From Curtobacterium poinsettiae (lineage in GTDB: Bacteria > Actinomycetota > Actinomycetes > Actinomycetales > Microbacteriaceae): DNA of 64,000 nucleotides. The position numbers and the translations under genes were made by a program. This document shows, piece after piece, positions 52,391 to 61,050 of this stretch (its first letter is position 1; each line of letters begins with the position of its first letter). The notes under the pieces were generated by a model. That model ran no database searches. It saw nothing but the letters and a program-made list of their open reading frames with translations, and was not told the DNA's origin. The DNA is taken from positions 3,286,001 to 3,350,000 of the forward strand of contig NZ_CP106879.1 in NCBI RefSeq assembly GCF_025677645.1. The letters run 5' to 3'.

Positions 52391-54220
52391 CTAGGCCTCG
52401 GTGTGGCCCAGGTCGGGCTCGACGAGCAGGCACGCGGTGCGGGACGCGGCGGCGTGCAGTTCGAGCACGACGAGCTCGTTGCGACCGCGGCGGAGCACCG
52501 GCCCCGGGATCGCCAAGGTCTGCTGCGGGCCTCGTGACCAGTACCGACCGAGGCAGAACCCGTTGACCCAGGCGACACCCTTCCGGAACCCGTCGAGCGA
52601 CAGGTACCGGTCGTCCACGGCGTCGAGGTCGAACGTGCCAGCTGCGAACGTCGGCCCGGCGAGCACCTCGCCACCGGTCGGAGCGACCTCGGACAGCGCG
52701 GCCACGGCGGCAGGTGCGATGGGGTCGAGGGCGAGCGGCGATGCCGTCCACCGGGCAACCGGGACGCCGTCGATCGAGACGCCCCCGACCAGGCCCTTCG
52801 GCTCGCCGATGCGGATGCCGTAGTCGACGCGGCCCTGGTCCTCGACGAGGAGCTCGAGCGTGCCGGTCACCGGCGGCAGGGTGATGGCGCGGTCGTGGTG
52901 CTCGCGTTCCAGGACCCCGACCACGACACCGTCGGCCGAGACGATCGCACGGTCACGCACCTCGGTGCCGACGGTCAGCACCCCGCCGGCGGGCAGGTCG
53001 ACCTCGGCGCGGTAGGCGACGAAGCCGCTCGCAGCTCCGAGCGAGTCGAAGGTCGGCGGCTCGTCGTGCGCGGACCACGTCGTGAGCGTGGGCAGCAGGG
53101 AACGGAGCGACGCGACGCGGTCCAGACGGACGGCGAGGTCCGTGGCGGGGGTGATCCGGGCCTCCAGGCCGACTCCGTCCGCCACATCGGACGCGAGCCG
53201 ACCCGATCCACCCGGCTCCATCGACGCCGGCAGCGGCGGGACGGGCGCGTAGCGCTCGATGACCGCGCGGAAGGCGTGGAACTTCGCCGTCGGTCGGCCG
53301 GCCTCGTCGAGCGGGGCGTCGTAGTCGTACGACGTCGCGATCGGACGGTAGACGCCCTTGTCGTTCGCGCCGTTCGTGAAGCCGAAGTTCGTGCCGCCGT
53401 GGAACATGTAGATGTTCACCGATCCCCCGGCGGCGAGCAGGTCGTCGAGGTCCGACGCCGAGGCAGCCGCAGGGGTGGTGTGGTGGTGCTCGCCCCAGCT
53501 GTCGAACCAGCCGTCCCAGAACTCCGAGCACATGAGCGGACCGGTCGGCTGCGCCTGGCGCAGGCGGGCGAGTCGTTCGGTGGAGCGCGACCCGAACGAG
53601 CCGGTCTTGTGCAGCGAGGGCAGGGAGCCGTCCTCGAGCATCGTGCCCATCGGCTGGTCGACGCTCGTGAAGGGAACGGTGAGCCCGATCGACCGGTGCA
53701 TCGCCTCGAGCTCCCGCAGGTACGAGGGGTCGGAGCCGTAGGCGCCGTACTCGTTCTCGACCTGCACCAGGACGATGGGCCCGCCCTGGTCGATCTGCCG
53801 CGGGACCAGCACGGGGGCCAGGTGCTGCAGGTACGTCTCGACCGCTGCGAGGAACCCGGGCTCGTTGCGCCGGACGCCCACGGAGCCGTCCGCGAACAAC
53901 CAGTACGGCAGCCCGCCGTTCGTCCACTCGGCACAGATGTAGGGGCCGGGGCGGACGATGGCGTGCATGCCCTCGGCGGCGACGAGGTCGAGGAAGCGGC
54001 CGAGGTCCAGCCCACCCGACAGGTCGAACACCCCGGGCGACGGCGCGTGCGCGTTCCAGGCGACGTAGGTCTCGATGGTGTTGAGGCCCATCAGCTTCGC
54101 CTTGCGGATCCGGTCGGCCCACAGGTCGGGGTGCACGCGGAAGTAGTGGATCGCACCGGACAGGATCCGGTGCGGCTCGCCGTCGAGCAGGAAGTCGGTG
54201 TCGCCGATGGCGAAGCGCAT
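52391..54220 (-). CDS. beta-galactosidase, GH35
   Basis: 609-aa glycosidase hydrolysing terminal beta-galactose. The barrel has RILSGAIHYFRVHPDLWADR, AIVRPGPYICAEWTNGGLP, GGPIVLVQVENEYGAYG with acid/base Glu157, and CSEFWDGWFDSWG with nucleophile Glu233. The C-terminal part (about 380-609) holds two jelly-roll domains ending in WVNGFCLGRYWSRGPQQTLA. There is no signal peptide, so it acts on imported galactosides. It is the last gene of the operon formed by a binding protein and two permeases (minus strand). A 16-bp hairpin separates it from the binding-protein gene. ATG 54220 fits the conserved N-terminus. Confidence 0.94.
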   Translation of the reverse strand: MRFAIGDTDFLLDGEPHRILSGAIHYFRVHPDLWADRIRKAKLMGLNTIETYVAWNAHAPSPGVFDLSGGLDLGRFLDLVAAEGMHAIVRPGPYICAEWTNGGLPYWLFADGSVGVRRNEPGFLAAVETYLQHLAPVLVPRQIDQGGPIVLVQVENEYGAYGSDPSYLRELEAMHRSIGLTVPFTSVDQPMGTMLEDGSLPSLHKTGSFGSRSTERLARLRQAQPTGPLMCSEFWDGWFDSWGEHHHTTPAAASASDLDDLLAAGGSVNIYMFHGGTNFGFTNGANDKGVYRPIATSYDYDAPLDEAGRPTAKFHAFRAVIERYAPVPPLPASMEPGGSGRLASDVADGVGLEARITPATDLAVRLDRVASLRSLLPTLTTWSAHDEPPTFDSLGAASGFVAYRAEVDLPAGGVLTVGTEVRDRAIVSADGVVVGVLEREHHDRAITLPPVTGTLELLVEDQGRVDYGIRIGEPKGLVGGVSIDGVPVARWTASPLALDPIAPAAVAALSEVAPTGGEVLAGPTFAAGTFDLDAVDDRYLSLDGFRKGVAWVNGFCLGRYWSRGPQQTLAIPGPVLRRGRNELVVLELHAAASRTACLLVEPDLGHTEA

Positions 54221-54274
54221 GGTGTGATTCTCTCGTTGCCGGCCGGGCCGGTCGTGGAGCCGGCGGGGCGTGGA

Positions 54275-54308
54275 GCGGGGCCGTGCGGACGTGTCCGCAC
54301 GGCCCCGC
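54275..54308 (-). terminator. intra-operon hairpin between binding protein and GH35
   Basis: Perfect 16-bp stem (54275-54290 with 54293-54308) around GT, lying 13 bases after the binding-protein stop. It could lower GH35 expression relative to the importer. Confidence 0.75.
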
Positions 54309-54321
54309 CAAGGGTGCGGTG

Positions 54322-55656
54322 CTACTTGGTCGAGACCGTGAAGCCCTGGTCCTTGCCGTACTTGGCGAGGGCCTTCTGCCAGGCCTCGAGGCCGGCGTCG
54401 AGCGAGGTGCCGTTCTCGTACGCCTGACCGACGGTGTCGGCGTAGACGCTGTTCGCGTACACCTGGTACGGCAGGTAGGTGAAGTCGTTGTCCGAGGACT
54501 TCGACGCGTCGACGAGCACCTTGTTGATCTGCTGACCGCCGAAGTACTCCGGCTTCTCGTCGAGGAACGCGGCCGAGTCCAGGTCGGCGGTGGTCGACGG
54601 GAAGCCGCCGGACTCCATGAAGACCTTCGTGGACTCCTTCGAGGAGTTCAGCCACTTGAGGAAGCCGGCGGCCAGGGCCGGGTTCTTCGACTGCTTCATG
54701 ACGACCTCGGCGCTGCCGCCGTTGTTCGCGGTCTGGGCGGTGCCGCCGTCGTAGGTCGGCATCGGGGCGACGCGCCAGTCACCAGACGCCTGAGCGACGC
54801 CGGACTCCAGGTTGCCGGGCATCCAGGCGCCGGTGATCATCGTGGCGATCTCACCGTTGCCGAGCTGCTTGTACCAGTCATCGGTCCAGCCGACGGTCTT
54901 CGACAGCAGGCCCTGCTCGACGAGCTCGTTCCAGGTGCTCGTCCACTTCTTGGTGCCCTCGTCCTGCAGGTTGATGGTCACCTTGTCACCGTCGGTGGTG
55001 AACGGGGTGCCACCGGCCTGGGCGATCATGCTCGTGGTGAAGCCCGCGTCGCCGGAGTCCGCCGCGAGGTACGCGTTCGGGTCGGCGGCGTGCAGCTTCT
55101 TCGCGGCGGCGACGTACTCGTCCCACGTCTTCGGCACGGCGAGGTCGTACTTGTCGAAGACCTTCTTGTTGTAGAACATCGCCATGGGGCCCGAGTCCTG
55201 CGGCAGGCCGTAGACCTTGCCGTCGATCGTGACCGAGTTCCAGGTGCTCTTCGCGAACTTGCTCTCGAGGGAGTCGAACCCGTACCCGCTCAGGTCGAGC
55301 AGCGATTCGGACAGGGCGAACTGCGGCAACGCGAAGTACTCGACCTGCGCGACGTCGGGGGCGCCCGAGCCGGCCTTGATCGTGTTCTGCAGCTTGGTGT
55401 ACTGGTCGGCGCCGGTACCGGCGTTGACGAGCTTGACCTGCACCTTCGGGTACTGCTTCTCGAAGGCGGCGACCTGCGCCTTGGCCGACGGGGTCCACGA
55501 CCAGTAGGTCAGGGTGCCGCCGTCTTTCAGGGCCTTGTCGATGTCGTCGGCCGAACCGCCGGCGGACGACCCGCCGGAGGCGCACGCGGCCAGCGCGATG
55601 GCGGCGGTGACGCCGATGGCGAGGGCGCTGAGCCCGCGCCGGAGACGCTTGTTCAT
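54322..55656 (-). CDS. ABC sugar-binding lipoprotein (beta-galactoside importer)
   Basis: 444-aa solute-binding protein, family 1. Signal peptide and lipobox: MNKRLRRGLSALAIGVTAAI then ALAAC, followed by a Gly/Ser linker. The mature part has GTLTYWSWTPSAKAQVAAFE, DVAQVEYFALPQFALSESLL, PQDSGPMAMFYNKKVFDKYD and GNGEIATMITGAWMPGNLE. ATG 55656 follows AAAGG. The gene follows two permeases on the minus strand and precedes GH35; the ligand is inferred as a beta-galactoside. Confidence 0.92.
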   Translation of the reverse strand: MNKRLRRGLSALAIGVTAAIALAACASGGSSAGGSADDIDKALKDGGTLTYWSWTPSAKAQVAAFEKQYPKVQVKLVNAGTGADQYTKLQNTIKAGSGAPDVAQVEYFALPQFALSESLLDLSGYGFDSLESKFAKSTWNSVTIDGKVYGLPQDSGPMAMFYNKKVFDKYDLAVPKTWDEYVAAAKKLHAADPNAYLAADSGDAGFTTSMIAQAGGTPFTTDGDKVTINLQDEGTKKWTSTWNELVEQGLLSKTVGWTDDWYKQLGNGEIATMITGAWMPGNLESGVAQASGDWRVAPMPTYDGGTAQTANNGGSAEVVMKQSKNPALAAGFLKWLNSSKESTKVFMESGGFPSTTADLDSAAFLDEKPEYFGGQQINKVLVDASKSSDNDFTYLPYQVYANSVYADTVGQAYENGTSLDAGLEAWQKALAKYGKDQGFTVSTK

Positions 55657-55753
55657 GGGAGTGCCTTTCACTTCTTCGTGGAGGGGGTGGAGCTGCTGTG
55701 TGCCGGACCGGCCGGCGCGTGGCGGGGTCGCCACGGGCCTGCCGTCCGACGGA

Positions 55754-56725
55754 TCAGGCCTTGACCGACCCGGCCGCGAGGCCGGACTGCCAGAAGCGCT
55801 GGAGGAAGAGGAACGCGACCACGATCGGGATGATCGTGAGGAGCGATCCCGTGACGACGAGGTTGTAGATCGGCTGCGCGCCGGACCCGGTGGCCTGGGC
55901 GTTCCACTGGTTCAGGCCGACCGTCAGCGGGTACCACTTCGGGTCGCTCAGCATGATGAGCGGCAGGAAGTAGTTGTTCCAGGTGGCGACGACCGCGAAG
56001 AGCAGGACGGTGACGACGCCGGGCGCGAGCAGGCGGAGCGCGATGGTGAAGAAGATCCGGAACTCGCCGGCGCCGTCCATGCGGGCGGCCTCGAGGAGCT
56101 CGGCGGGGATCGCGTCGACCGCGTAGGTCCAGATCAGGTACATGCCGAACGGGCTGATCAGCGAGGGCAGGATGATCGCCCACGGGGTGTTGGTCAGGCC
56201 GACCTGCGAGAAGAGCAGGAACGTCGGGACCGCGAGGGCCGTGCCGGGGACCGCGATGGCGCCGAGGACGACGGCGAAGACCGCGCGCCGACCGGGGAAC
56301 TGGAACTTCGCCATGCCGTAGCCCGCGACGGTGGCGAGCAGGGTGGCTCCGCCGGCACCGACGACGACGTAGAGCAGCGTGTTGCCGAACCACTGCAGGA
56401 AGATGCCGTCGTTGTAGGTCAGCGTGTCGACGATGTTCTGCCAGAGGTTGAAGTCCCCGCCGAACCACAGACCGAACGTGGAGAGCAGCGACGCCTGCGT
56501 CTTCGTGCTGTTCACGAGCAGGTAGAACAGCGGCGCGAACGAGTACACCACGAAGACGACCATCACCGCGGTGAGCAGGCCGGAACGCTTCGGCTTGCGT
56601 CCGTCGACGTGCTGTTCGGCCTTGCGGGAGGCGCGGATCGACCGGGTGCGCGGCGCACGTTGCGTCGTGGTCGCCTCGGTCACCGTGGCCGCTGCGGGCC
56701 CGGCGGGGTGCTGGATGGTGCTCAT
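55754..56725 (-). CDS. ABC sugar permease 2 (beta-galactoside importer)
   Basis: 323-aa MalG/LacG-like permease. A basic tail (1-48) precedes six helices beginning GLLTAVMVVFVVYSFAPLFY. The EAA loop is ELLEAARMDGAGEFRIFFTI (about residue 210); ATWNNYFLPLIML and the C-terminal QRFWQSGLAAGSVKA fit the family. The start overlaps the upstream permease stop (ATGA). Heterodimer with that permease. Confidence 0.92.
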   Translation of the reverse strand: MSTIQHPAGPAAATVTEATTTQRAPRTRSIRASRKAEQHVDGRKPKRSGLLTAVMVVFVVYSFAPLFYLLVNSTKTQASLLSTFGLWFGGDFNLWQNIVDTLTYNDGIFLQWFGNTLLYVVVGAGGATLLATVAGYGMAKFQFPGRRAVFAVVLGAIAVPGTALAVPTFLLFSQVGLTNTPWAIILPSLISPFGMYLIWTYAVDAIPAELLEAARMDGAGEFRIFFTIALRLLAPGVVTVLLFAVVATWNNYFLPLIMLSDPKWYPLTVGLNQWNAQATGSGAQPIYNLVVTGSLLTIIPIVVAFLFLQRFWQSGLAAGSVKA

Positions 56726-57666
56726 CGGTTCTCCTCGCGGGTGCCGCGGACCTGGACGACGTAGGCGATCACCGCGGTGATCACGCCCATCACGATCGCC
56801 ACCGTGGCGGAGTAGTTGAACTGCTGGCCGCTGAAGGACAGCGAGTAGGCGTACATGTTCGGGGTGAAGGCGCTGCCGATGACGTTCGGGGCGAGGGTCT
56901 TGAGCAGGTTCGGCTCGTTGAAGAGCTGGAAGCTGCCGATGATCGAGAAGATCGTGGCGATGACCATCGGGCCGCGGAGCGCCGGGAGCTTGATCGAGAA
57001 GACCGTGCGCAGCGGACCGGCACCGTCGAGCTCGGCCGCCTCGTACAGCTCACCGGGGACGGTGCGGAGTGCGGCGTAGAAGATCAGCATGTTGTAGCCG
57101 AGGAACTCCCACGTGACCACGTTGCCGATCGACGTCAGGACCCAGCTCGGGCTGAACGGCTGCAGCAGGTCGATGCCGAGGGCGTCGTTCGCGGCGCCCG
57201 TCAGACCGAACTGGTTGCCGTAGATGAAGCCCCAGATCAGGGCCGCGACGACCCCGGGAACGGCGTAGGGCAGGAACACCGCGATGCGGAAGAAGCTCGT
57301 CCCCCACAGTCGGGCGCTGTCCAGGGCCAGGGCGGCGACGAGCGCGAGCCCGAGCATGATCGGCACCTGGACGACCAGGAAGACGGCGACCCGACCGAAC
57401 CCGGACCAGAACTTGGCGTCCTGGAAGAGCTGCACGTAGTTGGCGAACCAGACGAACTGGTTGCCACCGATGAGCTGGTCGCGGAACAGGCTGAGCCAGA
57501 GCGCGTACCCGATCGGCACGATGAGCATCAGGACCAGGACGACGACGAACGGCCCGACGAACAGCCATCCGGTGAACCGTCCCCGCGGCTTGGGGCGGCG
57601 GCCGGCGGGGCGCTCGGCGGTGGGGCGCGGTGCTGCCTCACCGGGGCGCGCTGCGAGCGTGCTCAT
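56722..57666 (-). CDS. ABC sugar permease 1 (beta-galactoside importer)
   Basis: 314-aa MalF/LacF-like permease, first gene of the operon. Six helices start with FTGWLFVGPFVVVLVLMLIV. The EAA loop is ELYEAAELDGAGPLRTVFSI (about residue 205). An unusually short C-terminus ends VVQVRGTREENR. The order permease-permease-binding protein-enzyme differs from the other importers here, where the binding protein comes first. No ATPase is present. It is divergent from a LacI gene, with a perfect 18-bp palindrome between. Confidence 0.92.
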   Translation of the reverse strand: MSTLAARPGEAAPRPTAERPAGRRPKPRGRFTGWLFVGPFVVVLVLMLIVPIGYALWLSLFRDQLIGGNQFVWFANYVQLFQDAKFWSGFGRVAVFLVVQVPIMLGLALVAALALDSARLWGTSFFRIAVFLPYAVPGVVAALIWGFIYGNQFGLTGAANDALGIDLLQPFSPSWVLTSIGNVVTWEFLGYNMLIFYAALRTVPGELYEAAELDGAGPLRTVFSIKLPALRGPMVIATIFSIIGSFQLFNEPNLLKTLAPNVIGSAFTPNMYAYSLSFSGQQFNYSATVAIVMGVITAVIAYVVQVRGTREENR

Positions 57667-57747
57667 GTGACTCCTTCGTCTGCTGCGTTCGGGCGGTCGG
57701 TGTCGGCGACTCGGCCCGGGCCGGATCAGGGTGTCCGGGCGGTCACC

Positions 57748-57765
57748 GATGTTGACGTCAACATC
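57748..57765. promoter_or_regulatory. LacI-type operator O1, GATGTTGACGTCAACATC
   Basis: Perfect 18-bp palindrome centred on CG between the divergent importer operon and LacI gene. It lies 82 bases before the permease start. The LacI gene beside it is the natural candidate. Confidence 0.85.
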
Positions 57766-57782
57766 GAACGACGCGACGATAG

Positions 57783-57800
57783 CATGGCAACGTCAACATG
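57783..57800. promoter_or_regulatory. LacI-type operator O2 (degenerate)
   Basis: CATGGCAACGTCAACATG matches O1 at 13 of 18 positions, with the right half-site (ACGTCAACAT) intact. The centre is 35 bp from O1. It lies closer to the LacI start, suggesting autoregulation. Confidence 0.6.
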
Positions 57801-57857
57801 CGCTAGCGTCCGGGGAGGCCGACCGTTCGGCCCTCTCGATCCGGAAGGAGCGCCAGC

Positions 57858-58889
57858 GTGACGATGGAGTCCCCCGCCGGCACCCGCCGCGCCCCCTCGA
57901 TGGCCGCCGTTGCCGACGTCGCCGGGGTGTCGATGCAGACGGTCTCGCGCGTCGCCCGGGGCTTCGACAACGTCAGCCCGGAGACCCGCGACCGCGTCCA
58001 GCGCGCGATGGAGTCCCTGGGCTACCGGCCCAACCGTGCCGCCCGCGCCCTGCGCTCCGGCCGCTTCCGCACCATCGGCGTGATCATGTTCACGCTCGCG
58101 TCCTTCGGCAACATGCGCACGCTCGAGGCGATCGCCGACGCCGCCGGGGTCGCCGACTTCACGATCACCCTGCTGCCCATGGCCTCGCGCACCGAGGCGG
58201 GCGTCCGCTCCGCGTTCTCGCGCCTGCACGAACAGGCCGTCGACGGCGTCGTGATCATCATCGAGTCGCACATCATCGACACCGCCGAGGTCGTGCTGCC
58301 CGACGGCGTGCCGATGGTCATCGTCGACTCCACGGGCAGCACCGACCACCCCGCGATCGACACCGACCAGGCCGACGGCGCTCGGCAGGCCACGCAGCAC
58401 CTGCTCGACCTGGGCCACGAGACCGTCTGGCACGTCGCCGGGCCGGAGTCGTCGTACTCGGCAGCCCGGCGCCTCGCCGCGTGGCAGGACACCCTGACGC
58501 GCGCCGGTCGACCGGTTCCCCCGGTGTTCCACGGCGGATGGACGACCGAGCACGGCTACGAGGCCGGGCTCGAGATCGCCGCACGCCCGGAGATCACCGC
58601 GGTGTTCGCCGCGAACGACCAGACCGCTCTCGGTGTCCTCCGCGCCGCACACGAGTCCGGTCGCCCGGTGCCGTCCTCGCTCAGCGTGGTGGGGTTCGAC
58701 GACTCCCCCGAGTCCGACTCGTTCTGGCCGCCCCTGACCACCGTGCACCAGTCCTTCGACGAGGTCGGCCGCCGAGCGGTCGCGAACCTGCTCGCCCAGA
58801 TCGACGGCGAGCGGGTCAGCGTCGTGGCCGACCTGGTGCCGGTGCGGCTCGTCGAGCGCGCGAGCACGGCGGCGCCGCCGGCGCGCTGA
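57858..58889 (+). CDS. LacI family regulator of the beta-galactoside operon
   Basis: 343-aa repressor. HTH: PSMAAVADVAGVSMQTVSRV ARGFDNVSPETRDRV, with recognition residues Met-Gln and Arg. The effector domain follows (FRTIGVIMFTLASFGNMRTL ... LSVVGFDDSPESDSFWPPLT). GTG 57858 lies 7 nt after AAGGAG. It is divergent from the importer and GH35 genes, with operators O1 and O2 between. Its effector is probably galactose, lactose or allolactose-like; not readable from sequence. Confidence 0.92.
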   Translation: MTMESPAGTRRAPSMAAVADVAGVSMQTVSRVARGFDNVSPETRDRVQRAMESLGYRPNRAARALRSGRFRTIGVIMFTLASFGNMRTLEAIADAAGVADFTITLLPMASRTEAGVRSAFSRLHEQAVDGVVIIIESHIIDTAEVVLPDGVPMVIVDSTGSTDHPAIDTDQADGARQATQHLLDLGHETVWHVAGPESSYSAARRLAAWQDTLTRAGRPVPPVFHGGWTTEHGYEAGLEIAARPEITAVFAANDQTALGVLRAAHESGRPVPSSLSVVGFDDSPESDSFWPPLTTVHQSFDEVGRRAVANLLAQIDGERVSVVADLVPVRLVERASTAAPPAR

Positions 58890-59011
58890 CGCGGCGCGCC
58901 CGTCCACCGAAGCGACACGCTGCCGCCGAAGATCCGGGGAGAACTGTCGCTCCCGCGGACCTGACCCGCCTCCCTGCCGGCCACCTGTCGCTTCGGCAAC
59001 CACACGCCGGA

Positions 59012-59047
59012 CGGGAGGCCCGGTGCCAGGCCGCCACGGGCCTCCCG
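59012..59047 (+). terminator. hairpin terminator after LacI
   Basis: CGGGAGGCCCGGTG pairs with CACGGGCCTCCCG across about 9 bases with one bulge. It is a variant of the GGGAGGCGCGG hairpins at 13797 and 44640. Confidence 0.65.
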
Positions 59048-59171
59048 GCCGCCGCGCGGGCCACGTCACAGGCCCGGCGACAGTCCACGCGCCCGTCACC
59101 CCGTGAGACGTCCCCCAGCCCGTGACGGCGCGGTCGCCGCGCGGTCGCCGCGCACCCGCGCCCGCAACGAG

Positions 59172-59207
59172 CAGAGGACGTCGGGCGCGAGCGCCCGACG
59201 TCCTCTG
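59172..59207 (-). terminator. hairpin terminator of the GH51 gene
   Basis: Perfect 17-bp stem (59172-59188 with 59191-59207), arms beginning CAGAGGACGTCGGGCGC. It lies 43 bases beyond the GH51 stop. Confidence 0.8.
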
Positions 59208-59249
59208 TGCTCACTCGACGCCCGCCGTGGCGTGCGCCGAGGCGTCCGG

Positions 59250-60755
59250 TCAGCCGATCGAGACGGCGGTCCAGGAGACCGGCGGGAGCTCGATCGTGAC
59301 GGTGTCCCCCTCGCGGCGGACCGACTCGTTCGTGCGCAGCCCCACGCGCGAGGTGTTCTCCAGGTCGTTCACGGCGTGCAGGTCGTCGTCCCAGACGCCC
59401 TCGGCGTGGACGTCACCCGTCGCACCGATGCCGGCGAGGTCGATCGTCACCGTGGTCGGCTCGGACGGGTGGCGGTTCACCAGGAAGACCGCTGCCTTGC
59501 CGTCCTCGGACACGGTGGCGGCGGAGTCCACGACCGGGACCTCACCGTACTTGCCGCCGTCGACCGTGTCGCCCGAGGCCTTGACCTGCAGCGAGGTGCC
59601 CTGCGCCAGGCGCGAGGTGACCGAGAACGGGAAGAAGGTCGTCTGGCGCCAGGCCGGTCCGCCGGGCTCGGTCATGATCGGGCCGATCACGTTGACGAGC
59701 TGGGCGAGCGAGGCCGAGGCGACGCGGTCGGCGTGCCGGAGCAGTGAGATGAGCAGGCCACCCACGACGACGGCGTCGGCGACGGTGTAGACGTCCTCGA
59801 GCAGACGCGGGGCGACGGGCCACTCGTCGAGCGTGAAGGTCTTGGCCTTCGCTTCCCACTTCTTGATCGACCAGACGTTCCACTCGTCGAACGAGATGTC
59901 GATGCGCTTGTCGGACTTCTTCTGCGCCTGGACGTGGTCGGCGGCCGTGGTGACCGTCTTGATGAAGTGGTCCATGTTGACGCCCGACGCGAGGAACGAC
60001 GGCAGGTCGTCGTCCTCCTCGTAGTAGGCGTGCGCGGAGATGTAGTCGACGTCGTCGTAGGTGTGCTCGAGGACGGTGCGCTCCCACTCGCCGAACGTCG
60101 GCATCGACGCCCCGGAGGAACCGCAGGCGACGAGCTCGAGGTCGGGCTGGATCTGCCGCATGGCCTTGGCGGTCATGGCGGCGAGCTTGCCGTAGTCGTC
60201 GGCGTTCTTGTGGCCGAGCTGCCACGGGCCGTCCATCTCGTTGCCGAGGCACCACATCGTGATGGCGAAGGGTTCCTGGCGACCGTTCGAACGGCGGTAT
60301 TCGGACAGTGCCGTCCCGGCGTCGATGTTGGCGTACTCGAGGAGCTCGATGGCTTCCTGCGTGCCGCGGGTGCCGAGGTTCACGGCGAGCATGAGCTCCG
60401 AGCCGACCTGGTCGAGCCAGTGCTGGAACTCGTGCAGGCCGACCTCGTTCGTCTCGGTCGAGTGCCAGGCGAGGTCGAGGCGGCGGGGGCGCTGCTCGAC
60501 GGGGCCGACGCCGTCCTCCCACTTGTAGCCGGAGACGAAGTTGCCACCGGGGTAACGGATGGCGGAGACGCCGAGTTCCTTGACGAGCTCGACGACGTCC
60601 TTGCGGAAGCCGTGCTCGTCGGCGGTCTCGTGGGCGGGCTCGTGGATGCCGTCGTAGACGTGGCGGCCGAGGTGCTCGACGAACCCGCCGAACAGGCGAC
60701 GTCGCACCGGCCCCACGGTGAACGCGGCGTCGAGGACGAGGTGTGTGCGGGGCAT
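59250..60755 (-). CDS. abfA: alpha-L-arabinofuranosidase, GH51
   Basis: 501-aa cytosolic glycosidase releasing L-arabinose from arabino-oligosaccharides. The barrel holds LFGGFVEHLGRHVYDGIHEP, AIRYPGGNFVSGYKWEDGVG, MWCLGNEMDGPWQ with acid/base Glu173 and IDISFDEWNVW with nucleophile Glu291. The C-terminal beta domain ends LPPVSWTAVSIG. Length is standard for GH51 and no signal peptide is present, as usual for the intracellular form. ATG 60755 follows AAGGAG. It is divergent from an arabinoside importer; two GTGAGCGCTCAC operators lie in the shared region, placing it in the proposed arabinose regulon. Confidence 0.95.
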   Translation of the reverse strand: MPRTHLVLDAAFTVGPVRRRLFGGFVEHLGRHVYDGIHEPAHETADEHGFRKDVVELVKELGVSAIRYPGGNFVSGYKWEDGVGPVEQRPRRLDLAWHSTETNEVGLHEFQHWLDQVGSELMLAVNLGTRGTQEAIELLEYANIDAGTALSEYRRSNGRQEPFAITMWCLGNEMDGPWQLGHKNADDYGKLAAMTAKAMRQIQPDLELVACGSSGASMPTFGEWERTVLEHTYDDVDYISAHAYYEEDDDLPSFLASGVNMDHFIKTVTTAADHVQAQKKSDKRIDISFDEWNVWSIKKWEAKAKTFTLDEWPVAPRLLEDVYTVADAVVVGGLLISLLRHADRVASASLAQLVNVIGPIMTEPGGPAWRQTTFFPFSVTSRLAQGTSLQVKASGDTVDGGKYGEVPVVDSAATVSEDGKAAVFLVNRHPSEPTTVTIDLAGIGATGDVHAEGVWDDDLHAVNDLENTSRVGLRTNESVRREGDTVTIELPPVSWTAVSIG

Positions 60756-60838
60756 GGATCTCCTTCGATCGTGGCAGTGCGGTTCGTGCGGGGAGCGGGT
60801 GGGGCCACGGACGGGAACCGAAGCGGGCCGTCACGAAA

Positions 60839-60850
60839 GTGAGCGCTCAC
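60839..60850. promoter_or_regulatory. operator GTGAGCGCTCAC, GH51 side
   Basis: Fourth perfect copy of the regulon palindrome, 84 bases upstream of the GH51 start. Confidence 0.85.
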
Positions 60851-60919
60851 CTGCCGGAAACGCTACCGGGTTCCGCGCCGTCGCGAAAGGGGTGGCGGAT
60901 GCCGGGAGCGAGCGCTAAT

Positions 60920-60931
60920 GTGAGCGCTCAC
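60920..60931. promoter_or_regulatory. operator GTGAGCGCTCAC, importer side
   Basis: Fifth perfect copy, centred 81 bp from the fourth. TAATGT overlaps its left edge (60916-60921) and may be the -10 of the importer promoter, so repressor and polymerase would compete. Confidence 0.85.
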
Positions 60932-60956
60932 GGAGCACCGGAAGGTCGTTCCGTGT

Positions 60957-60998
60957 CCGGAGCAGCAGTGCTCCGGGTCCGGAGCAGCGATGCTCCGG
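60957..60998 (+). repeat. two tandem hairpins in the importer 5' leader
   Basis: CCGGAGCA-GCAG-TGCTCCGG (60957-60976) and CCGGAGCA-GCGA-TGCTCCGG (60979-60998): identical 8-bp stems with 4-nt loops repeated at a 22-bp period. They lie between the operator and the binding-protein start (61051) and would be transcribed. GGAGCACC flanks them on both sides. Confidence 0.8.
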
Positions 60999-61050
60999 CG
61001 GGAGCACCGACCCTGTTCCCGAGCCCGGCCCATCCCGATGGAGTGATGCC

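Larger units (their letters stand above)
58890..59249. other. 360-bp convergent intergenic region with several inverted repeats
   Basis: No gene. It contains CCGAAGCGACA (58907-58917) with its inverse TGTCGCTTCGG (58986-58996), and the two hairpins at 59012-59047 and 59172-59207 listed separately. It separates the LacI gene (+) from the GH51 gene (-). Confidence 0.7.
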
